From: a virus
DNA: 49,014 nucleotides
Direction: 5' to 3' (one strand)
Virus record (IMG/VR): IMGVR_UViG_3300044675_007121
Location: 1 to 49,014 of that record
Shown here: positions 13,311 through 21,468 of the stretch, piece by piece
Numbering within the stretch: position 1 is the first letter of the stretch
Layout of the letters: each line of letters starts with the position of its first letter
Notes under the pieces: generated by a model
Database searches by the model: none
Seen by the model: the letters and a program-made list of their open reading frames with translations, nothing else
What the model was told of the DNA's origin: nothing
Made by a program: the position numbers and the translations under genes

Positions 13311-13996
13311 CACTCTTCCCACATGAACCCCGCTTCTTATACAAGAGGCTTGAGCGAATCGAGTCACCAGGGGGTCGTAAATATCTTGTTGATACGGTTA
13401 AGGTACCGTCCGTTACCACGATTCTGGACAGGACGAAGGATAAGCAAAAGCTTGTGGAGTGGGAGGCAAGGATCGGGACAGTTGCGGCCACACAACAGAA
13501 GGAGCGCGCAGCGCATGTCGGGACAAACATGCACGAGACGCTTGAATGCATCCTTGAGAACAAGCCCCTGACCATAGGGCAGGACTGGGAATCACTGCGC
13601 GGCCACGAGATGGCGTTCCGATTGGCCAACTCGTACTTCCAGCACATAACCACAGTATTCGGCACGGAAGTCGGCTTGCACTACGACGAACGCTATGCCG
13701 GGACCACGGACCTTGTGGCGGTATACAGGGGGAAGTTGGCCATCGTGGACTTCAAACAGTCTGTTAAGCCTAAGCGGCACGAGTACATCACGGACTACTT
13801 TCACCAGCTTGCCGCCTACGCGCTAGCCCATGACCGTATGTACGGTACCGAGATCAAATTCGGCGCCGTACTTATCGCCGTACAAGACGGAACGACGCAG
13901 GAGTTCACCACCACTGGCCCTGAGTTTGAATCCTTCAAGGCCCAGTGGTGGAAACGCGTCACTGAGGCGGAGCGCTGCCTCGGAACATCGAACTAA
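13307..13996 (+). CDS. PD-(D/E)XK nuclease, RecB/Cas4-like
   Basis: A 229-residue exonuclease-like protein. Conserved residues are His76 and Glu80 (GTNMHETLE), Asp135 (GTTDLVAVY), Asp148 and Lys150 (IVDFKQS) and Gln167-Tyr171 (QLAAY), matching the RecB/Cas4-type order H...D...DxK...QxxxY. It likely trims DNA ends during replication or recombination, or degrades host DNA. The GTG at 13307 overlaps the helicase stop (GTGA) and follows GGAG at good spacing; a GTG at 13298 is also possible. Its 3' end overlaps the converging 1109-residue virion gene by 38 bases. Confidence 0.82.
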   Translation: MTLFPHEPRFLYKRLERIESPGGRKYLVDTVKVPSVTTILDRTKDKQKLVEWEARIGTVAATQQKERAAHVGTNMHETLECILENKPLTIGQDWESLRGHEMAFRLANSYFQHITTVFGTEVGLHYDERYAGTTDLVAVYRGKLAIVDFKQSVKPKRHEYITDYFHQLAAYALAHDRMYGTEIKFGAVLIAVQDGTTQEFTTTGPEFESFKAQWWKRVTEAERCLGTSN

Positions 13997-16900
13997 TCGT
14001 GTCAAACGGGAACAAAGACTGGAGCGCGGTCCGCGCTCCACCCGGCGCGGCTGCCGGCCCTTGACCCGCTGCTGGAGATGCTGTAGCTGCTGTAGCCTTG
14101 CCACCAGTGAAGGACACCCCTCGCGTTGCAGGGGCTGCCGGCAATTGCCTCAAGGCCCTCGCTGCTTGGCCCTGGCCCGTGAAGGTTGTAGGAGCCTGCG
14201 CGCGTTGCGGTTCGGGCTTGGGCTCATCAAACTCCGCAAAATTCATCCCCGCCGAAGCCATGTAGGAGTGCAAGGAGCGCGCAAGCCTCAGTTTTTCGGC
14301 AGGTGTACCAGGGCGATCCAGTAGCAAACTCATGAACTCCGGGTCTTTTGCCGCGCGTTCAAGGACAAGCCTCGTGGCGTTTGACGGAAGTTTGTCTAAC
14401 AGTTTCCGAACCGCATTTGACCCTGCTGAGGCTGCGACTAGCGAGCCAGGACCCTTCGGTGCGATTGCCGATCCGACATGGGCACCAATCATTCGTTGCC
14501 CAAGTTCCGATATGGCATCTGCCGCAGGCAACACGTTATCCGCGACTGTCCGGTTTGCGGCGGCGTCCTCAACCCGTACCATGGCAGTGGCCACGCGCCG
14601 TAAGCGCTTGACCTCGGACAAAGGCATCGCCCCTGAATCACCGAATATCCTCGCCAACGAAGGCTTTTGAGGCGCAATGGGTTCAAATAATGCCTTCTCG
14701 TATAGGCGAGGACTAAACTTCAACCCACCAGACGAAGACGCTTTTTCGTATGCGTAGTCAAACAACGACGCTTTGAGTCCCCTGACCGCGGAAGGACCAC
14801 TTTTTTCTGCAAGCTGAACGAGGTTTCTAAGCCCCTGAACAGGGTTTTTCCCGTTTAAGACGTTGCCTATTGCTTCGCTCGGACGGTCTTTACTGGCCTT
14901 TAGAACATCCGCCCATGCGGATTGGTCCGCGGCCCTCTGCAGGAGTGCGCTGTTCTGGGTCTGCACCTGCCGGAACAGGTTCTCGGCCTTAACTGCGTCG
15001 GTAAGGTCGCCCGTCAACCCTAACTTGTCCAACATCGGGCGGTACTCCGCCACGAAGCGTTGGAGTTCCGGCACGGATAGCCGCGTGACTTCCTTCCCCG
15101 TTGCAGGGTCAAAGCTTGTCTTGATGGCGGACGACGCGGCGAGTCGCAAGGCCCGCGCATGCGCGTCAGAGATGGAAGAAGCACCTTCCCTTGATATCTC
15201 GGCGGGGCCTTTTAAGAGGAGAGCCTGAGGGCTATCGGCGCCAAATTGCTTAACTGCATCATCGTACTTCGTGGACACAAACTTGACTGCGTCCTCGATC
15301 TCGGACATTCGACTGGTTGCCACATCAACATTGCCGCTGAATGCCCTAGATACTAGGATTTCCGCAGGGAGGCGCTGAGCCCCTGTCTTCGCCACGTCCA
15401 TTCCTTCGGATGCGGTACGCGCAAAAGTACGCGTAAACACATCGTTAAGCGAACGAGAAAAGGCGCGTGCCTCGTCCAAAGCAGGATTCTTGACCTGTTC
15501 AAGGTCTTTCATCATGCTTTCGGCCAGAGTGCTGTAAAAGTTAGACGCGGAGCGGTTCCCTTGGCCCGCGGCCTCCCTCGCCATTTTCAATAGCTCGGCT
15601 CGGTCGCTAACCAACTCGCTTATGTCCACGTCTTTCGCGTCTGGAATAAACTTGGAAGGGATCACCCCATTCGTCACGAATTCTTCGGTGTTCTTGCCCG
15701 CCTTGTATGTTCTGACCGCTCCGGATGAAACCCCGAGTTTGGCCATGATTGATTTGACCAATGGTGGGGTATTCGCATCAAACACCTCGTTCGAGATACT
15801 AGATGCGTATTCTAGGAAGTCATTAACCGCGTTTGACGGCGTGAGTCTTGGGATATTCGGTACTCGCCTCTCTGCCAGTGTTTTGGGATCAACAACGGTG
15901 CGAAAAGACTTGGCACGGAGAGTATCGATAGCGCTGTTCCACAGCGAAGATTCAACATTCCGTGCGGCTTCGAGCGCGTTTTGAGTGTTCGTCTTGACTA
16001 CTTCACCAATTTGAGCGCGGATCGTAGTGGGGGCATCCGCACCAAGCCCTTGCGTCATCTTGGCAATTGCCTCGGCCGACGCAGCATCGGCGTTCTGCAG
16101 AGACAGTTCTAATTGCCCCTTGAACAGGTTTTCCTGTACTTCTGCAGCTTGGCGCAATGCATCGGGGCTCCCGTCCTGCCGGAGACGGTCAAGAAGAAGC
16201 CGATGTGCTTGAAACGCCTCTTTACCTTGCTCGGCGGCTTCTCCACTAAACCTAGCACTACCTCTGGCAAGAGCATTCTCAAACGCCATCAACACAGGAT
16301 TCCCTGTTTTCTGCGCGGCAGTCGGCGTAATCTTGCCTGCAGCACCAGGAAGTCCCTCCGTTTGAAGAGGCGCACGGAGTCCTCGCTGTAGCGCAGGGAT
16401 GTCAACCTCGCCTGTCTGCAGGAGTTCGCGCAGGGCTTTGGCTGCAGCACCCTCATAGGCGCTCTCGGTCACGCCTCGGCCTGTAACCGCGCCAATTCCT
16501 TTCTTGATGCCTTGGGAGATTAAGCCCATGGAACTGGTTAGTATTCTTGCCGGGGAAAGCATCGCCAATCCGCCCGCGCCAAGCTCCGCACCAAGACGAA
16601 TTCCCTTCTCCCCTGGGTAATACTCTTCCGCTGTACCGCCTGCAATACCGGCCCACGCACCTGGAATAGCCTCCGAAGCTAGATACGCCTTCGGATTTTT
16701 CCGCGCAAACTCACCGATCCCAGACAAGAACCGTGAAACGCGGTTCGCGGACGATACCGGAAGAGCAAACGCCGCAGGGGCCGCGCCGATGGCTTGGCCG
16801 AAGGTTTCTCCTGCTGCCCGATAGCCCCTTAATTCAGGATCACTTAGCGGTGGGACAACCGTTTCGGCGGCCTTTTCCCCCAGCAGGTACCCGGCTCCTC

Positions 16901-17288
16901 CACCAATGAGCGCACCCAATGTTCCGCCACCTAACACCCCTGGCAGACCAAGGGGCGCTCCTATTGAGGCACCAAGCCTACCACCGGCAATTGCTCCGCG
17001 GGCCGCAGGATACCCAGTAAGGGCTCCCTCGGTAGTGCCAAGCCCAAGTTCCATCGCTCTTTCAGCGAATGATGGCGTAGCAGGGACAAGTCCCTCAGGG
17101 ATGTCATCCTCGGACTCTGAGCTAAATCTCCACGCTGAGCGCTCGTCTCCGCTATCCAATTCGACGAGACCTTCCGGGATGTCGTCATCCTCTTCAGCCG
17201 GCTTGGACGTAGAAGTTCCGTAGACACTGATACGAGGGATTTCCGTTTCAGGATCAAGCGGAAGAGTGTCTGCGGGTTTCCCAGCCAT
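13959..17288 (-). CDS. Very large virion-region protein (1109 aa), possible internal/ejection protein
   Basis: The last gene of the late operon. The N-terminal 75 residues are acidic with a repeated EDDIPEGLV phrase. Residues about 95-170 are glycine/alanine-rich and hydrophobic (GLPGVLGGGTLGALIGGGAGYLLG), resembling a membrane-active segment. The remainder is mainly helical, with alanine- and proline-rich low complexity at the C-terminus (about 1050-1100). Size, late position and an amphipathic membrane-like stretch suggest a protein ejected with the DNA, as with podovirus internal virion proteins, but there is no recognisable domain. Good ribosome site (AAAGGAA). It converges on, and overlaps by 38 bases, the nuclease gene. 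Confidence 0.7.
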   Translation of the reverse strand: MAGKPADTLPLDPETEIPRISVYGTSTSKPAEEDDDIPEGLVELDSGDERSAWRFSSESEDDIPEGLVPATPSFAERAMELGLGTTEGALTGYPAARGAIAGGRLGASIGAPLGLPGVLGGGTLGALIGGGAGYLLGEKAAETVVPPLSDPELRGYRAAGETFGQAIGAAPAAFALPVSSANRVSRFLSGIGEFARKNPKAYLASEAIPGAWAGIAGGTAEEYYPGEKGIRLGAELGAGGLAMLSPARILTSSMGLISQGIKKGIGAVTGRGVTESAYEGAAAKALRELLQTGEVDIPALQRGLRAPLQTEGLPGAAGKITPTAAQKTGNPVLMAFENALARGSARFSGEAAEQGKEAFQAHRLLLDRLRQDGSPDALRQAAEVQENLFKGQLELSLQNADAASAEAIAKMTQGLGADAPTTIRAQIGEVVKTNTQNALEAARNVESSLWNSAIDTLRAKSFRTVVDPKTLAERRVPNIPRLTPSNAVNDFLEYASSISNEVFDANTPPLVKSIMAKLGVSSGAVRTYKAGKNTEEFVTNGVIPSKFIPDAKDVDISELVSDRAELLKMAREAAGQGNRSASNFYSTLAESMMKDLEQVKNPALDEARAFSRSLNDVFTRTFARTASEGMDVAKTGAQRLPAEILVSRAFSGNVDVATSRMSEIEDAVKFVSTKYDDAVKQFGADSPQALLLKGPAEISREGASSISDAHARALRLAASSAIKTSFDPATGKEVTRLSVPELQRFVAEYRPMLDKLGLTGDLTDAVKAENLFRQVQTQNSALLQRAADQSAWADVLKASKDRPSEAIGNVLNGKNPVQGLRNLVQLAEKSGPSAVRGLKASLFDYAYEKASSSGGLKFSPRLYEKALFEPIAPQKPSLARIFGDSGAMPLSEVKRLRRVATAMVRVEDAAANRTVADNVLPAADAISELGQRMIGAHVGSAIAPKGPGSLVAASAGSNAVRKLLDKLPSNATRLVLERAAKDPEFMSLLLDRPGTPAEKLRLARSLHSYMASAGMNFAEFDEPKPEPQRAQAPTTFTGQGQAARALRQLPAAPATRGVSFTGGKATAATASPAAGQGPAAAPGGARTALQSLFPFDTISSMFRGSAPPQ

Positions 17289-17297
17289 GATGTTCCT

Positions 17298-19340
17298 TTA
17301 TTCTTTTGGAGCCTTAGGCCCAACCTTAAGCAGTTTGTACCCGCGCCACAATACCCTTGTATCTTCGGGGTACTTGGCAAATTCTGCTTTGCTGTTGACA
17401 ACAGGAGGGAGTCCTAGACTATGGTACTGCTCCTTGAAGAAAGCTGCTTTTTCCCGCGCCTTGGTTCGCTGATCAGGGGATAAACCGTGCCCCACGGTCC
17501 CCGGTTTTGTCGAACTTTCCTCCCCATATCGGGCGATCCTCTCTCGAACCATTGACCCAAGCGCAATCAAATCAGTTTCGTAGGAATTCGGATCGTACAC
17601 GGAAGGGCCGGTGTTAAGCATCTCACGCAGGCGGGTTTGCTCTGTCACGCCTCCTTGGGTGCTTTTGAGTAGCGCTTCCACAAGAGTGTTAGTCTTCTGC
17701 CGCGCATAATTTTGCGCGTACCTTACATCGGCAAACGGCCCGCCAAGACCAGGAACCCTGTTCAGAACGGCTTTTCCTGCTGCGACTGGGCCAGCTATCT
17801 GCCCACTTAACTCCCACAACGTCGGTTCCTTTTGGGGCGCCGCCGCTGGCTCTTGAGGGGTTGCGGGTTCCTTACCCTTAGACGCAACGGACGGAGCCAA
17901 CTCCTGCACGGTCGAGACGTCCTGCCCAGGTAAAGCAGGGGTGCGTACCTCTGTCCCTGCAGGAGCACTTCCTCGCGCAACAGGGGAAGGCGCCGGAGCC
18001 GAAAAACCACCCTGTTGTCGGACGGCAAATGCGTTCCGCATACCCGTAGGGATAATCCCTGGTCTGGTCACGGTGTACTGCTCTTTGCTATCAGGGTCCG
18101 TACGCAGTTCTGTAACGGGAAGCAGGAACTTGTCTCGTGCAGCTACAATAAGAGCTTCTTCGTCGGGCGTCGTCTCCCCTTTTGCAAATCGGGCCATCAG
18201 TCCTGGCTCAGCCACTACCCCCCACTCCCAGTCCCCTTTACCGATCCGGCCCGTACCCGCGGCGCCCACACCTTTCGCCTTGGCATCCGCCTTCAAGATG
18301 TCTGTGAAGCCCTTACGCTGCGACTCCAAAAGCTTCATATTGGATGCGCGCGTGGATTCAACATCCTTCTCAGCAGCCTGAAGCCCGAGCATACGCGCCT
18401 TGCGCTGCTGTTCATCGGTAGCGGATATGTACTGCGCCATCTCCCCTGGAAGGGTTCTCGTAGCGCCAGCCAAGCGGGATAAGAACGATCCGCGCAGCGG
18501 GCGCCCTTGATCGTCCACATTGGCTGCAAAACCAAAGGCCCGTTGCCCAAGGCTCATGAGCATCTGCGCTTGCTGCGCTTGTGTGTTGTCCCCGAGGATT
18601 TCTCGGTACAGCTTTGCGCGTTCTTCGGCTGCAGTACGTAGATCAGGGACCGCCGTCGGCTGTTGCGACAACATGCCTGCAAACTGCGCACGAGCGCGCT
18701 CCACCATCTCAGGCGTCGCGGGAATACCCATTTCGGAGGACGGAGGTTCCTGCATAGGGGTCACACCGTCCTCGTCGGACCCCTCAGCGAAACCCTGGAC
18801 TAACCCTCCACGCGCGAACTGTGCAGGTTCCTGCATAGAAGGAGCACCCTGCTGTGCCATGAGGGCGGCAATACCACCGTCTTGCGCAGGCGGGGCCATC
18901 TCCATGCCGGGCATTTCAGGCGCGGCAGGGGGCATCTCTTGCGGAGGCATGGGAGGCTGCGGGCCTTGTGCCATCTCTGCAGAAGGCGGCAATGCGCCGA
19001 TCCCACCGGCAGCACCTTGGGCCTGTGATGCGAGAATGGGCTGAAGCATGGCCAGGACCGAATCGGGGGTCTCGCTCGCGGCAGCGTACCCAACCAAGTC
19101 CGCCAATTCATCCCGGCGCGCGTCCAACGAACGCATGTCACCGCGGAGGTTGTTCATGAGAATCTCGGGCGCATCCGGGCGGCGCTCGCGGGTTACCTTC
19201 TCCGCGTTGTAACCATCGCCTTCGTCCGAATCTTCGCCGTCGTCGTCTTCCTCGCCGTCGTCCATGGAATCCATGAACCCCTGCATGATGCCGACGTTTT
19301 CGACGTCGTCAGCTTCCCGCATCATCTTTTCTTTCATCAT
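17298..19340 (-). CDS. Large low-complexity virion-region protein (680 aa)
   Basis: The N-terminus is strikingly acidic (residues about 27-45, D/E run). A P/M/A/G/Q-rich part follows (about 115-180), then FARGGLVQGFAEGSDEDG (about 178-195), then helical segments up to the C-terminus. The [FY]AxGG phrase recurs in other virion-region proteins here (21469 and 43519 genes). I infer a structural or internal virion role from position and composition only. Alternative starts exist because ATG codons are clustered at the N-terminus. The next gene downstream (17288) starts after nine bases. Confidence 0.65.
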   Translation of the reverse strand: MMKEKMMREADDVENVGIMQGFMDSMDDGEEDDDGEDSDEGDGYNAEKVTRERRPDAPEILMNNLRGDMRSLDARRDELADLVGYAAASETPDSVLAMLQPILASQAQGAAGGIGALPPSAEMAQGPQPPMPPQEMPPAAPEMPGMEMAPPAQDGGIAALMAQQGAPSMQEPAQFARGGLVQGFAEGSDEDGVTPMQEPPSSEMGIPATPEMVERARAQFAGMLSQQPTAVPDLRTAAEERAKLYREILGDNTQAQQAQMLMSLGQRAFGFAANVDDQGRPLRGSFLSRLAGATRTLPGEMAQYISATDEQQRKARMLGLQAAEKDVESTRASNMKLLESQRKGFTDILKADAKAKGVGAAGTGRIGKGDWEWGVVAEPGLMARFAKGETTPDEEALIVAARDKFLLPVTELRTDPDSKEQYTVTRPGIIPTGMRNAFAVRQQGGFSAPAPSPVARGSAPAGTEVRTPALPGQDVSTVQELAPSVASKGKEPATPQEPAAAPQKEPTLWELSGQIAGPVAAGKAVLNRVPGLGGPFADVRYAQNYARQKTNTLVEALLKSTQGGVTEQTRLREMLNTGPSVYDPNSYETDLIALGSMVRERIARYGEESSTKPGTVGHGLSPDQRTKAREKAAFFKEQYHSLGLPPVVNSKAEFAKYPEDTRVLWRGYKLLKVGPKAPKE

Positions 19341-19346
19341 GCCACC

Positions 19347-21467
19347 TTAAAAAAGACCTGCTTTCTTGGCGCCGGATACCGTGGACAACGCCCCGAGGCC
19401 AATGCCTACCGCCTGCTGGAATGGGCTGGCTGTAGGCTGGCTAGTTATGGCCGTTGACATCTGCGAGGACGGAGCGCCCTTATAAATGTCCGACAAGAAT
19501 CCTGCCTGCTGATACGGAGCGTAAATCTTCTGGAGTTCCGTCGCACGCTGCGCGTCGATAGCCTGCTGATTGAAAGCCTGCTGCGCCTGACCGACGTTGT
19601 ACAGGAAGTTGACATCGCCCTGTTGCATTGCCTGCGCCGTCTGTCCTAGCGCACCCTGTTGCACGCCAAGCTGCCCAAGCTGCCCGGCCAACGCGCCAAG
19701 ACCCGCGGCCTGCTGTTGACCAATGCCGAACTGCTGGCCGGCGAGCTGCCCGATGCCCTGCCCAAGGTTCTGGAACTGCTGCCCCTGCTGACCGTATACC
19801 GCTGCAAGCTGTCCACCAAGCTGCCCGTACTGCCCCGCCTGTTGTGCCAACTGGCCCGCGACATTTTGGCCGATTGCCGACTCCTGGCCGGCCAACGCCC
19901 CACGCTGCGAGGCGAGATTGCCATATTGCTGCGCAGCTTGCTGGTACACATTCGCCGCCTGCTGACCAAGTTGCGCTTGGCCGATACCAAGCTGGCCAAG
20001 TCCCTGACCCGCCGCAACCTGTTGCTGTGCAAGATTTCCGTACAGCCCCGCTGCTGCCTGCCCGAGCTGCGCCTGTTGCGTTGCCTGCTGACCGACGGTC
20101 TGCCCGATGTTTGCCAGTTGCCCCGCTGCGGCCTGCCCAAGTTGTGCCTGTTGCGCCTCAAGGCTTCCGATCTGACTTCCGGCCTGCACGCCAAGCCCCG
20201 CTTGCTGTGCTGCAAGCTGCGCGGCCTGCTGACCAAGCGAACCCTGTTGTGCTGCAAGCTGCCCGAACTGCGAACCAAGCTGCCCGATGCCCTGACCTGC
20301 CTGCATCTCACGCTGCTGTTGCTGCTCAAACGACGCCATCGCATTAGCCTGCGCTTGTGTGTAGCCCTGGCTAAGTAGATTGGCAATGGTATTGGCCTTT
20401 TGTTCCAGCGCACCGCGCTGAAGTTCGGCTCTTTGTACCCCTTCTCGCTCCCCTCCAAACGCTCCCGCACGTACCGCCTGTGCGTTAAGGTTTTGCTGCG
20501 CAATCTGCGACTGCCGCTCGATCTGGCGCATCGATTCGTCAATCACCTGCTGACGATACGGGTCCATGAAAGCGGAAGTATCCGTCGGGCTAAAACGCTG
20601 CGTAGCTCCGCTAAGCGCGCCAAGCCCACCCATCAGCGCGCTTTCCGCCATGCCGAACCCTGGCTGCTGCGCCGCTTGCCGAGCCATGCCGATGGCCTGT
20701 TGCCCCGTGCCAAGACCCTGACCGATAGCGCCTAGCGCCTGCCCGAACTGCGGCTGTGCCGCCATCGTCTGACCGGCAGCCTGCTGCAGCAGCGCCTGAG
20801 AACCGGAGAAATCGGCGCCGCGACCCGCTGCGGCCATCTGCTGTGCCTGCAATATACCCGACAATCCTTGCCCGATGGCAGCAGTGGCGGGCTGGAGGTT
20901 GGCCTGACTGGACAGCGCCGCCATGTTCTGAGCCGTGGCCAACGAACCAAGGCCCGTGTTCAAGTCCTGATACGCGGGTGCGATCCGAGCAGCCGTGTCG
21001 GCTGCCATGGCCCTTTGACCTGCAAGCCCAAGCGTACCGATGCCTTGCTGTATCGGCTGGAATGCCTGCGCCATCCCCGCGGCGGCGCCGCCGGCTTGCT
21101 GCATGGCAAGCTGCGCGTCTGTGAACTGCCGCCGAGTGTCCGCGCCGCGCAGGATGTTGGCGGCCTCCCCCGTCGTGGCGTACGCCCCACCGAGGGCCTG
21201 ATTGGCCGCAGTAAGGTAGGGCGAAAAAGCGCCAACCCCAGTTTGTTCCGCCGCACGCATCGCGGCGGCCTGTGCAGGGGAGAACCCTGCTACTTGGTAC
21301 GCGGGCAACTGCTGGGCAAGCGGGGTCCGCTGACCGATGACCTTGCCACTGTCGTCTACGATGTTGTTGAACGCAAGTGCCTGTGCTTGCTGCAGCAACT
21401 TGAGTTTGTACGCCTCAATCGCGGGGTCTTCCCGCATTATGGTTTGCGTTACGTTGTTGTCTGCCAT
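19347..21467 (-). CDS. Q/A/G-rich repetitive virion-region protein (706 aa)
   Basis: A helical N-terminal domain (1-70) is followed by a region with more than 400 residues of glutamine, alanine, glycine and leucine in irregular repeats of LGQ/AAQ/IGQ type. The region has seven-residue flavour, suggesting a long alpha-helical or fibrous rod. A better conserved block lies at about 300-390 (DPYRQQVIDESMRQIERQSQIAQ..., RAGAFGGEREGVQRAEL). The C-terminus is short and glycine-rich (GIGLGALSTVSGAKKAGLF). From memory, similar proteins occur in virion regions of marine podoviruses, with no known function. Codon repetition makes several long false ORFs on the opposite strand. Confidence 0.7.
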   Translation of the reverse strand: MADNNVTQTIMREDPAIEAYKLKLLQQAQALAFNNIVDDSGKVIGQRTPLAQQLPAYQVAGFSPAQAAAMRAAEQTGVGAFSPYLTAANQALGGAYATTGEAANILRGADTRRQFTDAQLAMQQAGGAAAGMAQAFQPIQQGIGTLGLAGQRAMAADTAARIAPAYQDLNTGLGSLATAQNMAALSSQANLQPATAAIGQGLSGILQAQQMAAAGRGADFSGSQALLQQAAGQTMAAQPQFGQALGAIGQGLGTGQQAIGMARQAAQQPGFGMAESALMGGLGALSGATQRFSPTDTSAFMDPYRQQVIDESMRQIERQSQIAQQNLNAQAVRAGAFGGEREGVQRAELQRGALEQKANTIANLLSQGYTQAQANAMASFEQQQQREMQAGQGIGQLGSQFGQLAAQQGSLGQQAAQLAAQQAGLGVQAGSQIGSLEAQQAQLGQAAAGQLANIGQTVGQQATQQAQLGQAAAGLYGNLAQQQVAAGQGLGQLGIGQAQLGQQAANVYQQAAQQYGNLASQRGALAGQESAIGQNVAGQLAQQAGQYGQLGGQLAAVYGQQGQQFQNLGQGIGQLAGQQFGIGQQQAAGLGALAGQLGQLGVQQGALGQTAQAMQQGDVNFLYNVGQAQQAFNQQAIDAQRATELQKIYAPYQQAGFLSDIYKGAPSSQMSTAITSQPTASPFQQAVGIGLGALSTVSGAKKAGLF

Positions 21468-21468
21468 G

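Noticed and set aside
19628-20378. Two 239-codon plus-strand ORFs and a 298-codon minus ORF in other frames
   Set aside because: They mirror the Q/A/G-rich repeat gene (19347-21467). Their composition (R/P/A- or L/C/R-rich) is forced by repeated GCC, CAG and GGC codons. They lack ribosome sites and sit inside a well-placed gene.
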